Assembly (NCBI GenBank): GCA_964621265.1
Contig: CAZULQ010000011.1
Span: 1 to 57,230, forward strand
DNA length: 57,230 bases
Origin: Porcipelethomonas sp964621265
Lineage (GTDB): Bacteria; Bacillota; Clostridia; Oscillospirales; Ruminococcaceae
Reading direction: 5' to 3'
Under the pieces are notes generated by a model. It was not told where the DNA came from, ran no database searches, and worked only from the letters and a program-made list of their open reading frames with translations. Numbering within the stretch: position 1 is the stretch's first letter; each line of letters begins with the position of its first letter. The translations under genes were made by a program, and so were the position numbers. This document shows, in pieces, positions 34,496 to 42,986 of this stretch.

Positions 34496-35410
34496 TTACT
34501 CCTTAATAAGATGTACGTCAAGCTGTCTGAATGGGATTGTGATATTATTTCTGATGAATGCTTCGTTTACCTGTTCAGTAAAGTCATACTTGACCTGCCA
34601 GTAGTTTTCGGTTTCTGTCCAGAGTCTTACAATAATCTGGAGGCTATCCTCGGCCTGAACGCCGAGTCTTGCAAATGGTTCTTCAGGTTCGCTTAAAATC
34701 ATTTCATGCTGTTTTGCAATATCAAGAATAATTTTCTTTGCGTCCTCAACGTCGTCTGTATAGCTGATTCCGAATTCGAAGTCAACACGTCTTACAGGCT
34801 GTTCGCTGTAATTTATAATTGAAGAATCACAAACCTTGCCGTTTGGTATGTAGACTGTCTTATTGTCATTTGTCAGAATTTTTGTATACAGGATACCGAT
34901 GCTTTCAACTGTGCCGGAAGAAGAATTCGTTTCAACATAGTCTCCCGACTTGAATGGTTTTGTAAAAAGAATGATAAATCCGCCCGCAATATTTGAAAGG
35001 CTGTTCTGAAGCGCAAGCCCGATTGCAAGTCCCGCCGCACTGATAATCGCAATTATAGATGTCATCGGGATATTCAGCAGCGAGAGTGTGATGATGAAAT
35101 CTAGTGTATAAAGCAGTACCTTCAGAAGTGAACAGAGAAAGCCGATTGCGGTTTCATCAACATTCGCCCTTTTAAGGCAGTTTCTGAAAATCTTCAGTAC
35201 TATTTTTGATATGATAAGTCCTAAGAAAAAAACGCCGATAGCGAAAAGCATCGTTGGTACAGATGCAAGAAGCTTGTCGACTATTGAAGAAAGCATATCT
35301 GTGATTTTGCTTGTCTCCTTGCTTGCACTGGCTATAATACCTTCAACGGCATTGGTTGCTTCTGTTACTGCATCAGTGATGTCAGCAGATTGTGTTATTT
35401 CATTATTCAT
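34496..35410 (-). CDS. mscS: Small-conductance mechanosensitive channel (MscS family)
   Basis: The 304-aa protein has three membrane helices, with the pore helix ISAAGLAIGLALQNSLSNIA followed by GFIILFTKPFKSGDYVE, then the cytosolic vestibule domain. MscS opens under membrane tension to release solutes. It is first in a two-gene operon with the metallophosphoesterase. Confidence 0.93.
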   Translation of the reverse strand: MNNEITQSADITDAVTEATNAVEGIIASASKETSKITDMLSSIVDKLLASVPTMLFAIGVFFLGLIISKIVLKIFRNCLKRANVDETAIGFLCSLLKVLLYTLDFIITLSLLNIPMTSIIAIISAAGLAIGLALQNSLSNIAGGFIILFTKPFKSGDYVETNSSSGTVESIGILYTKILTNDNKTVYIPNGKVCDSSIINYSEQPVRRVDFEFGISYTDDVEDAKKIILDIAKQHEMILSEPEEPFARLGVQAEDSLQIIVRLWTETENYWQVKYDFTEQVNEAFIRNNITIPFRQLDVHLIKE

Positions 35411-35448
35411 ATATTTATCTTCCTTTATATCAGAATACGCTATATTAT

Positions 35449-35477
35449 ATTATAATGAAAAAGAGAGATAAAGTCAA
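35449..35477 (-). promoter_or_regulatory. Promoter of mscS
   Basis: Minus-strand TTGACT (35472-35477) and TATAAT (35449-35454) with 17-bp spacing; a GGAAG ribosome site lies downstream. Confidence 0.75.
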
Positions 35478-35542
35478 TCATGAAAGTGGGATAATTTACG
35501 TATGGCAAAACGAGTATTTTGTGATAATTTGTAGAAAAGCGC

Positions 35543-35571
35543 TTGAAAATACTTTGAGTATATGTTATAAT
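35543..35571 (+). promoter_or_regulatory. Promoter of the double-HhH protein gene
   Basis: TTGAAA (35543-35548) and TATAAT (35566-35571) with 17-bp spacing and a TG ahead of the -10. It is divergent from the mscS promoter. Confidence 0.8.
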
Positions 35572-35608
35572 ATAAATGAAATAAGTTTTGGTAACTACGG
35601 TGGCTGAT

Positions 35609-36349
35609 ATGAAACGAGATCTGACAGCGTATATTGTATTTTCAGTTCTGATTATTTTTTCAGTAAGCTTCTATTTCATCACAAAGGAAGCACCGTCGGA
35701 AAATGCCGTTATAACAGGTGAGTACGACATGCTCTGGGCTGAAACGGAAACAACTGCGGAAGAAAAGACTGTGACAAATACTGCGTATACCGAAATTTGT
35801 ACAACTGAGGACGAGTATGTTTTCATTGATATAAATACTGCCACAGCAGAAGAACTCAAAAAGCTTGACGGCATAGGAGACGCAATTGCCGTCAGAATAA
35901 TTGCTTATCGTAATGCAAGTGGCGGATTTAAAAATACTGAAGAGATACTCTGCGTCAGCGGAATTGGCGAAAGGACATTTTCGCAGATTAAAAATCATAT
36001 ATATGTAGAAAATCCGGTTTATCCTACGCAGTCAACTGAACCTGTGATGGATTCTGAGGCTGCAACCGAGGTCTTGACTGAACCTGTTACGCAGAATTAC
36101 ACGGAAGAACCGCCTGTTATACAGGAAACTACTGTAGCTTTGGAAATCAAGTACAACCTTAACACCGTTACGGCCGATGAGCTGATGAAGATACCGGGAA
36201 TTGACGCTGAGCTTGCAGAAAACATCATTATGCTCAGGACAAGTATAGATTATTTCAGTAATGTTCTGGAACTTCTGTACGCTGAAGGCATGAACAAGGA
36301 TTTGTATAATCAGATATGCGACTACTTTTATGTTGAAAATATAAAGTAA
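35609..36349 (+). CDS. Membrane-anchored protein with two ComEA-like helix-hairpin-helix modules
   Basis: A 246-aa protein with an N-terminal membrane helix (about 5-24). The first ComEA-type module reads FIDINTATAEELKKLDGIGD with SGIGERTFSQIKNHIYV. A Thr/Glu/Pro linker follows, then a second, more divergent module (YNLNTVTADELMKIPGID). ComEA binds incoming DNA at the membrane in natural competence, but ComEA-like domains also occur elsewhere. No comEB or comEC is next to it. In-frame TTG 35588 and GTG 35600 are weaker starts than ATG 35609. Confidence 0.8.
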   Translation: MKRDLTAYIVFSVLIIFSVSFYFITKEAPSENAVITGEYDMLWAETETTAEEKTVTNTAYTEICTTEDEYVFIDINTATAEELKKLDGIGDAIAVRIIAYRNASGGFKNTEEILCVSGIGERTFSQIKNHIYVENPVYPTQSTEPVMDSEAATEVLTEPVTQNYTEEPPVIQETTVALEIKYNLNTVTADELMKIPGIDAELAENIIMLRTSIDYFSNVLELLYAEGMNKDLYNQICDYFYVENIK

Positions 36350-36550
36350 ACAGCGATTTTTGACTTATAGCAGTAAATTGATGTGTAAAACGTACAAAAA
36401 AACGTATGTTTTTTATGAGAAATGCATGTATATGTTTTACCGATTTGTAATAATATGATATTTAATCTGAAAAAAGAGTAAAAATAGACAAAACCAATCT
36501 TTGATATTTGGTCAAAACGCTAAAAAAGTGTTAAGGATTGGTGTTAAGCA

Positions 36551-36579
36551 TTGACTTTTAGCTGTGATTATTGTATATT
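36551..36579 (+). promoter_or_regulatory. Promoter of the LacI-type regulator gene
   Basis: TTGACT (36551-36556) and TATATT (36574-36579) with 17-bp spacing. Confidence 0.75.
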
Positions 36580-36613
36580 AATATCACGAAACAAATTGAA
36601 TATTTTTCTGTTT

Positions 36614-36633
36614 TTTTGGTCAGACAGCCAAAA
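36614..36633 (+). promoter_or_regulatory. Candidate operator (inverted repeat TTTTGG-N8-CCAAAA)
   Basis: A 20-bp inverted repeat lies between the promoter and the start of the LacI-type gene, where an autoregulatory operator would act. LacI-family operators are usually palindromes with a central CG, which this lacks, so the call is tentative. Confidence 0.4.
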
Positions 36634-36668
36634 TGTGAAAATTATATGTAAAGTTTAAGAAGGGTGCG

Positions 36669-37688
36669 ATGGTGAGCATGGTATCAATTAAAACTATCGC
36701 AGAGGAATGCGGTGTGTCTATTGCGACAGTAAGCAAGGCACTGAATAATCATAATGATGTAAGCAGTGCAACAAAAAAGCTTGTTACTGACACAGCAAAA
36801 AGACTCGGATATTTTCCGAATGCACAGGCAAGAGCCCTTAAGACAAACAGAACATATAACATCGGCGTCCTTTTACAGGATAAAGCCCACAGCGGTCTTA
36901 CACACAGCTATTTTTCAGCAGTCCTTGACAGTTTTAGAGTTGAGGTTGAGAAAAATGGCTATGACATAACTTTTATATGCGGAAAAATCGGCGGAAATGT
37001 TATGTCCTATTATGAACATTGTATGTACAGATCTGTTGATGGGGTTATAGCTGCGTGTGTTGACTTTTATGATACAGAAGTTACAGACCTGCTTAAAAGC
37101 AATATTCCGCTTGTTACGATTGACTATCAGGCAGACGATGTCTGCTCGGTGTCATCTGATAATATATCGGGTATAAAACAGATAGTTGAATATGCATATG
37201 AGTGCGGACATCAGAAAATAGCTTATATTTACGGTGACAGCTCACAGGTTACAACAACTCGTCTGAATTCATACCTGGACACAATGAAAAGGCTTGGAAT
37301 TCAGGTTCAGCCTGATTATCTGCGTCAGGGCAAATATCATGATGTTGAGATTACATATAACATTGTTCTTGAAATGTTGAAGCTTCATGACCGCCCGACA
37401 TTCATAATTCTGCCAGATGATTTCAGTTCCGTTGGTGCGCTCAATGCCGCAAAGGAACTTGGAATATCAATTCCGGACGAACTTTCAATTGCGGGTTATG
37501 ACGGAATTAAAATGACTCAGCTTATGAATCCTTCACTCACATCGTTTGAACAGGATACTCATGAGATTGGCAGAAAGGCCGCAGAACTGCTTCTTAAAGT
37601 AATCAAAAAGGAAGAATTTCCGGATTATGAAAGAAGTGTTGTCATAAGCGGCAAATTCATTAAGGGATCAACCGTTAAAAACATTTAA
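36669..37688 (+). CDS. LacI family transcriptional regulator
   Basis: A 339-aa regulator with an N-terminal LacI helix-turn-helix and hinge (IKTIAEECGVSIATVSKALN, then FPNAQARALKTNRT), followed by a periplasmic-binding-like sensor domain (about 65-335). It lies directly upstream of a sugar importer and very likely controls it in response to that sugar. ATG 36669 follows GAAGGG; ATG 36678 is possible. Confidence 0.92.
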   Translation: MVSMVSIKTIAEECGVSIATVSKALNNHNDVSSATKKLVTDTAKRLGYFPNAQARALKTNRTYNIGVLLQDKAHSGLTHSYFSAVLDSFRVEVEKNGYDITFICGKIGGNVMSYYEHCMYRSVDGVIAACVDFYDTEVTDLLKSNIPLVTIDYQADDVCSVSSDNISGIKQIVEYAYECGHQKIAYIYGDSSQVTTTRLNSYLDTMKRLGIQVQPDYLRQGKYHDVEITYNIVLEMLKLHDRPTFIILPDDFSSVGALNAAKELGISIPDELSIAGYDGIKMTQLMNPSLTSFEQDTHEIGRKAAELLLKVIKKEEFPDYERSVVISGKFIKGSTVKNI

Positions 37689-37710
37689 CGGATCCAATAA
37701 ATCAAACGCT

Positions 37711-37735
37711 TATTATATTTTTCAAAAATATAATA
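37711..37735 (+). promoter_or_regulatory. Perfect AT-only inverted repeat ahead of the binding protein gene
   Basis: TATTATATTTTT and AAAAATATAATA flank a single C (12-bp arms, 25 bases). It lies between the regulator stop and the AAGGAGG of the next gene. It could be an mRNA stem-loop (its U-rich side could also terminate) or a protein-binding palindrome. Confidence 0.5.
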
Positions 37736-37760
37736 TAAACATTAAGGAGGAAAACTACCA

Positions 37761-39215
37761 ATGAACAAACTTAAAAGAACATTAGCAATGGTTGCAACTC
37801 TTGCAATCTCTGCAACAGCATTCGTAGGATGTGGCGGTGATGACTCATCATCAGAATCAACATCAACACCAGCTTCAGAATCAGAAGCACCAGCTTCAGA
37901 ATCAGAAGCACCAGCTGATGATTCAACAGCTTCAGAATCAGAAGCTCCAGCTGATGACGCTGCTGGCGAAATCACACTTCCATCAGGCGGCGACAAGATG
38001 ACAATCCTCGCTTGGAATGCTAACGACGTTGCTCCAATGCTCAGCTTCTGGTGCCCAGACAATGGTTACACAGAAGAAGCTAACATCAACTTCGTAAACT
38101 TCGACTGCGGCGGCGGTGACGCAGCAGCTAACTACGACCAGTACTTCCTCGGCGGCGAAGACTGTGATATCTTCATGGTTGAAGCTGACTGGGCTCTCAA
38201 GTACATCAACGACGCTAACGCAACAGCTCCACTTTCAGCACTCGGTTTTGCTGAAGAAGATTTCGCTGGCCAGTATGGCTACACAATGGAAATCGGTAAG
38301 GATTCTAACGGCGAAATCAAGGGTGTTTCATGGCAGGCAGCTCCTGGTGCATGGTGCTACAGATCAGACCTCGCTGAAACATACCTCGGCGTAACATCAC
38401 CTGCTGATATGCAGGCTAAGGTTGGCGACTGGGATGCATTCCAGGCAACAGCTGCTGAAGTAATGGAAGCTTCAGGCGGTAAGACAGCTATCACAACAAC
38501 TCTCGGTGGTATCTGGCAGGCATTCGCATGCGGCAGAACTAACCCATGGGTAGTTGACGGCGTTCTCTCAGTAGATGATCAGTGCAATCAGTTCATCTCA
38601 CTCGCTAAGAACATGAGAGACAACGGCTATGTAACAGACCTCGGTCAGTGGAACGATGACTGGTACGCAGCTGGTCAGACAGATGACACAATGGGTTACT
38701 TCGTTTCAACATGGGGCTTCGGTGACTCAATCCTCCTCGCAGCTGCTGGCGGCGACGGCGGTGCTACATTCGGTAAGTGGGCTGTAACAGAAGGTCCAAC
38801 AGCGTTCTTCTGGGGCGGTACATGGATGTGCGTATCACCTAACACAGATAACGCAGATATGGTTGCAAGCTTCATCGAATACTTCACAGTTAACGAAGAA
38901 ACTATGAAGAAGTACGCTCTTGAAAAGGAAGGCGGCGAATACGTTAACAACATTAACGTAATGCAGACAATCGTTGACGAAGGTTCTAACTCAAACGCTA
39001 ACCTCGGCGGTCAGGACCAGTTTGCAGTTGTTCACGAAAACGCTAAGGCTATCGACCTCAAGGGTCTCATCACTCCATACGACGCTGCTATCAAGACAGC
39101 ATTCCTCGATGCAGTTAACGCATACTGCAACGGTGAAACAGCTGACGAAGCTGCTTGTATCGATGACTTCAAGGGCAGAGTTGCTACAAGCGTAACAGAC
39201 ATTGCTGTTGAATAA
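37761..39215 (+). CDS. Sugar ABC transporter substrate-binding lipoprotein
   Basis: A 484-aa lipoprotein with signal peptide and lipobox ending at Cys24 (AFVGC). Residues about 27-72 are an acidic Ser/Glu/Ala/Pro linker with three SESEAPA-like repeats. The rest is a family 1 type solute-binding domain (MTILAWNANDV, then WQAAPGAWCYRSDLAETYLG). Codon choice favours C-ending codons, suggesting very high expression. It probably captures an oligosaccharide; the sugar is unknown. Confidence 0.92.
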   Translation: MNKLKRTLAMVATLAISATAFVGCGGDDSSSESTSTPASESEAPASESEAPADDSTASESEAPADDAAGEITLPSGGDKMTILAWNANDVAPMLSFWCPDNGYTEEANINFVNFDCGGGDAAANYDQYFLGGEDCDIFMVEADWALKYINDANATAPLSALGFAEEDFAGQYGYTMEIGKDSNGEIKGVSWQAAPGAWCYRSDLAETYLGVTSPADMQAKVGDWDAFQATAAEVMEASGGKTAITTTLGGIWQAFACGRTNPWVVDGVLSVDDQCNQFISLAKNMRDNGYVTDLGQWNDDWYAAGQTDDTMGYFVSTWGFGDSILLAAAGGDGGATFGKWAVTEGPTAFFWGGTWMCVSPNTDNADMVASFIEYFTVNEETMKKYALEKEGGEYVNNINVMQTIVDEGSNSNANLGGQDQFAVVHENAKAIDLKGLITPYDAAIKTAFLDAVNAYCNGETADEAACIDDFKGRVATSVTDIAVE

Positions 39216-39247
39216 TTTTAGGTATTAAATATACTTATATTTCATGC

Positions 39248-39275
39248 TTATGGGATGGGTCTCCCCATCCCATAA
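39248..39275 (+). terminator. Strong hairpin between binding protein and permease genes
   Basis: TTATGGGATGGG / CCCATCCCATAA form a 12-bp stem with loop TCTC; only a short T-rich stretch follows. Such intercistronic hairpins commonly give partial termination or 3' protection, keeping binding protein in excess over the permeases. Confidence 0.7.
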
Positions 39276-39315
39276 CATGTATTTTAATCTGATTTCGTAG
39301 AGAGAGGTGTACTAT

Positions 39316-40359
39316 ATGGCATCTGCTGCACAAAGAAATATTCGTTCAATCAGCTATGCAAAATACGGTTATTTCTTTATTTTGCCATTTTTCCTGGTTT
39401 ATTGCTTTTTCCAGATCTGGCCACTCGTTAACACATTCATTCTTAGTTTCTATGGAAACGGTGAAAACCTTAACGATTTTGTTGGTCTGGAAAACTTTAA
39501 GAATCTTCTCCTGGGTGCAACTGACTCAGTTGAAAAGGGTGCCGCTTTCAGAGCTGAAGCTGCAAGCTCAGAGTTCTATAAGTATTTAGGCAACACTTTC
39601 ATCCTTTGGGTTGGTAACTTTGTACCACAGATTGGCCTTTCACTTTTACTTGCTGTTTGGTTTACAGACGCTAAGCTCAAGGTAAAGGGTAAGGGCTTCT
39701 TTAAAGTTGTAATGTATATGCCTAACATTATTACAGCTGCATCAGTTGCTGCTCTCTTCTATTCACTTTTTGCTGAATCGAAGTACGGCGCAATTAACAA
39801 CTTACTTATTAGTTGGGAATTGATTGAAGAACCAATTCAATTTGTAACGGGTAACTGGGAATCCCGTATGATGATTATGTTTATCCAGTGCTGGATGTGG
39901 TTCGGTAATACTATGATCATGCTTATGTCTGGTATTATGGGTCTTAATCCATCATTATTTGAAGCCGCAAATATCGACGGTGCTTCAAGTGGACAGGTAT
40001 TCAGAAAGATTACACTTCCACTTCTTAAACCGATTATGCTTTATACACTTGTTACATCAATGATCGGTGGTTTACAGATGTTTGATATCCCTTATCTTTA
40101 TAAGAAGGGTACTTCACTTACACCTCACGTTGAAACTATTGCTGTTTACATTTATGACAAGTTCAGAAATGACTTCCCACAGAACTATGGTTGGGCGGGC
40201 GCAGCTTCAGTTATTCTGTTCATCATTACAATCGGTCTCGGTTGTATCACATTCAGTATGAACCGTGACAAGGATGAAGCAATGAAGAAAAAAGAAAGAA
40301 AAGCGCAAAAAAAGGCATTCAAGGCTAAACAGAAGGCTAAGGGAGGTATGACTATATGA
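39316..40359 (+). CDS. Sugar ABC transporter permease (MalF-like)
   Basis: A 347-aa permease with six predicted membrane helices. The cytoplasmic EAA loop reads EAANIDGASSGQVFRKITLP (residue about 218 onward), the contact site for the ATPase. ATG 39316 follows AGAGAGGTG; GTG 39307 lies in the ribosome site. The C-terminal tail is rich in Lys/Ala. It overlaps the next permease by 4 bases. Confidence 0.92.
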   Translation: MASAAQRNIRSISYAKYGYFFILPFFLVYCFFQIWPLVNTFILSFYGNGENLNDFVGLENFKNLLLGATDSVEKGAAFRAEAASSEFYKYLGNTFILWVGNFVPQIGLSLLLAVWFTDAKLKVKGKGFFKVVMYMPNIITAASVAALFYSLFAESKYGAINNLLISWELIEEPIQFVTGNWESRMMIMFIQCWMWFGNTMIMLMSGIMGLNPSLFEAANIDGASSGQVFRKITLPLLKPIMLYTLVTSMIGGLQMFDIPYLYKKGTSLTPHVETIAVYIYDKFRNDFPQNYGWAGAASVILFIITIGLGCITFSMNRDKDEAMKKKERKAQKKAFKAKQKAKGGMTI

Positions 40360-41237
40360 GTTTTGCAGGTGGTGCAAAGGGCAACTATAACGCTAAACTC
40401 CGTATGAAGTCAATCTTTGTTTTCATTGTTTGCGTTCTACTGACACTTATATGCCTTTTACCGATATATATTCTTATTATTAACGCAACAAGAGAATCTG
40501 CCGAGGTAACTGGTGGTGTAACACTCATCCCTGGCGATTATCTTGACAACAACTTAAGTACTCTGTTTAATCATCCGATGTTTGAAAACTTCAAACCACA
40601 TATCGGTTTCTTAAACAGTGGTATCATTGCTATCAGTACAACATTTTTAAGTGTATTCTTCTCAGCTCTTACAGCTTATGGTCTCGTTGTATACGATTTC
40701 AAAGTAAGAGGTGCAGCTTATACATTTATTCTTGCCGTAATGATGGTTCCTATGCAGGTAACATCAGTAGGTTTCTTGCAGTTCATGATTACTCTGGGTC
40801 TTAATGACTCTTATATTCCGCTTATTGTTCCAACAATTGCGGCTCCTACAATCGTATTCTTTATGCGTCAGTATCTCAAGTCATCATTCCCACTTGACAT
40901 TGTTGAAGCTGCACGTATTGACGGATGTGGCGAGTTCAGAACATTCATTACAATCGCAATTCCAATGATGAAACCGGCTATTGCTGTACAGGCAATCTTC
41001 GCTTTCGTTGCTAACTGGAACAACTACTATCAGCCATCAATGATTCTTACATCAAGAAAGCCTGAACAGCTTACTATCCCAATGATGGTAAGTACAATCA
41101 CATCTAATGATAAGATCAACGACTTTGGTGCAAAGTATGCCGCTATCGGTCTTTCAATTGTTCCTATCGTTGTTGTTTACCTCATTCTTTCTAAGTTCAT
41201 CGTTGAAGGTGTAGCTCTCGGTGGCGTTAAGGAATAA
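40356..41237 (+). CDS. Sugar ABC transporter permease (MalG-like)
   Basis: A 293-aa partner permease with six membrane helices and EAA loop EAARIDGCGEFRTFITIAIP. It overlaps the preceding permease (ATGA). No ATP-binding subunit follows, so the importer probably uses a shared MsmX-type ATPase from elsewhere in the genome. Confidence 0.92.
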   Translation: MSFAGGAKGNYNAKLRMKSIFVFIVCVLLTLICLLPIYILIINATRESAEVTGGVTLIPGDYLDNNLSTLFNHPMFENFKPHIGFLNSGIIAISTTFLSVFFSALTAYGLVVYDFKVRGAAYTFILAVMMVPMQVTSVGFLQFMITLGLNDSYIPLIVPTIAAPTIVFFMRQYLKSSFPLDIVEAARIDGCGEFRTFITIAIPMMKPAIAVQAIFAFVANWNNYYQPSMILTSRKPEQLTIPMMVSTITSNDKINDFGAKYAAIGLSIVPIVVVYLILSKFIVEGVALGGVKE

Positions 41238-41253
41238 TATTATTCATGTACAT

Positions 41254-41284
41254 AAAACAGCAAATGCATTGCATTTGCTGTTTT
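41254..41284 (+). terminator. Terminator of the sugar importer operon
   Basis: A long stem AAAACAGCAAATGCA / TGCATTTGCTGTTTT is followed by further T residues. Confidence 0.9.
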
Positions 41285-41293
41285 TTTGTCTAC

Positions 41294-41327
41294 AAAAATA
41301 TCCTGTGAAAACTCACAGGATATTTTT
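41294..41327 (-). terminator. Terminator of the two-component operon
   Basis: AAAAATATCCTGTGA / TCACAGGATATTTTT (15-bp stem, loop AAAC) ends next to the histidine kinase stop codon on the minus strand. Confidence 0.85.
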
Positions 41328-42986
41328 TCATATAGCGTTGAATTTTAATGATATCTTGGTACCAATACCCAGGGAACTCTCTACATTGATTACAGCATTG
41401 TGCAGTATTGCGCCATGCTTCACAATTGACAGTCCAAGTCCTGTACCGCCTGTTTCCTTTGAGTGACTTTTGTCAACACAGTAGAAACGCTCAAAAACAC
41501 GTTCAGTATCTTCCGGTGGAATACCGATACCCGTATCTTTTACACTTAAAGTTGCGAAATTTTGAGTTTTTTCAACTGAAATATCAATTTTTCCATCAAC
41601 CTTATTGTACTTAATTGCGTTATCAACGAGATTGTAAATCATCTCAAAAAGCAGGTGAGGAACGGCATTGACTTCAACCTCATCACCTTCTATTGTCATT
41701 GCAATATTCTTTTTCTTGGCCTTATCTGAAAGCGTACTCATTACATCCTGTGAAATGAGATACAGGTCAACCGGTTCCATTTTCATCTGTGTTGAATTCT
41801 CATCAAGCTTGGATAAGTTTATAATATCGTCAATCAGCGAAATCATACGCTTTGCCTCATTATATATTTTCTCGGAAAATTGCGCGAAATCCTGTGGCTG
41901 AACCCAGCCTTCCTTCATTATCTCAGCATAACCTGAAATCGTTGTCAGCGGCGTTTTGAGCTCATGTGAAACGTTCGCAGAAAATTCACGTCTTAATGCC
42001 TCTCTGGAATACTTCTCAGTTGAGTCAATAAGAAGAATGACCGCACCTGTGACCTTGGATTTGGTGAAAACAGGACTTGTAAATTGTGTATAGTTCTTAT
42101 TTTCAACCGGAAGATATACTTCATTCTTTTTCCCTTTAAGAGCTGTTTCAACTGAATTGAGAAAAACTTCAGAATTTGTCAGGTCGTGCACACTTATGCC
42201 AGTATAGTCAATACCCTCACTACCAAGAATTCTGAGTGCACTTTTATTACAAGTCAGAATATTTCTGTCCTTTAAAACAATCAGACCCTCGTTCATGTTC
42301 TGTGTTACGGTTTCAAACTCATTCTGTTTATCCTTAAGAGTCTTGATATATTTATGAATATCATAATTCTGCTTTTCAATTTTCTTGAGAAGAGGACCTA
42401 ATTCCTCATATTTCACAGCCGACTGCGGGTCGTTCAGGTCGATAGTTTTTATAGGCTTTAATATCTGTTCTGTCTGAATATTTGAAACAAATCCAATTAC
42501 AATAAGAGTCACACAAATAATAATAATCAAGTATGGGAGGTTGGAAACAAGTTCTTTTACAAAGCTTGTTGTCGGAGCACCGACAATTAGAATTGTCTTG
42601 TTTTCGGACTCTATAGCATAGTAAAAATATTTCTTTCCATCTGAGTTACAGACTCGTATATTTTCACTTTCAAGGTGTTTTTCAATAGTGCTGTATTCTG
42701 ATGCGTATAAATCAGACTGATTTTCACCCTTACTGTCATAAAGAGTCTGGTTATCAGTCAACCATGAAATGTGATATCCGCTTTTTTCACTGACAATCCG
42801 CAGAAACTCAGTATATTTCTGAATATTCTCATTATAGGCAGAGTCGAGATATACTGCTGTTTTTTTGATTTCGTCCTTCAGGTTCTGATATTTTTCATTG
42901 TAGTGAACAAGACTAATCAGCAGAGTTATAGTGATAACAGACAGCGAGGCAATGCAACACATGCTAAGAAAAATTCTACGTTTCAT
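41328..42986 (-). CDS. Sensor histidine kinase (PhoR/WalK-like)
   Basis: A 552-aa membrane kinase with helices at about 8-28 and 148-168 enclosing an extracellular sensor domain, a PAS-like domain (about 225-320), a HisKA domain with phospho-accepting His341 (NVSHELKTPLTTISGYAE) and an HATPase_c domain (DNAIKYN, DTGIGIPPED, GGTGLGLSIVKHG). It overlaps the response regulator by 11 bases. Domain order resembles PhoR, but no phosphate transport genes are adjacent, so the signal is unknown. Confidence 0.92.
   Translation of the reverse strand: MKRRIFLSMCCIASLSVITITLLISLVHYNEKYQNLKDEIKKTAVYLDSAYNENIQKYTEFLRIVSEKSGYHISWLTDNQTLYDSKGENQSDLYASEYSTIEKHLESENIRVCNSDGKKYFYYAIESENKTILIVGAPTTSFVKELVSNLPYLIIIICVTLIVIGFVSNIQTEQILKPIKTIDLNDPQSAVKYEELGPLLKKIEKQNYDIHKYIKTLKDKQNEFETVTQNMNEGLIVLKDRNILTCNKSALRILGSEGIDYTGISVHDLTNSEVFLNSVETALKGKKNEVYLPVENKNYTQFTSPVFTKSKVTGAVILLIDSTEKYSREALRREFSANVSHELKTPLTTISGYAEIMKEGWVQPQDFAQFSEKIYNEAKRMISLIDDIINLSKLDENSTQMKMEPVDLYLISQDVMSTLSDKAKKKNIAMTIEGDEVEVNAVPHLLFEMIYNLVDNAIKYNKVDGKIDISVEKTQNFATLSVKDTGIGIPPEDTERVFERFYCVDKSHSKETGGTGLGLSIVKHGAILHNAVINVESSLGIGTKISLKFNAI

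Larger units (their letters stand above)
36350..36668. other. AT-rich intergenic region ahead of the LacI-type gene
   Basis: This 319-bp gap holds no gene I can support. It contains an A/T hairpin (AAAAAAC..GTTTTTT near 36400), the promoter at 36551-36579 and an inverted repeat at 36614-36633. Confidence 0.6.

Noticed and set aside
36395..36420. AAAAAAC-GTAT-GTTTTTT hairpin as a terminator
   Set aside because: The stem is almost all A-T and the region is uniformly AT-rich, so I could not tell it from chance.
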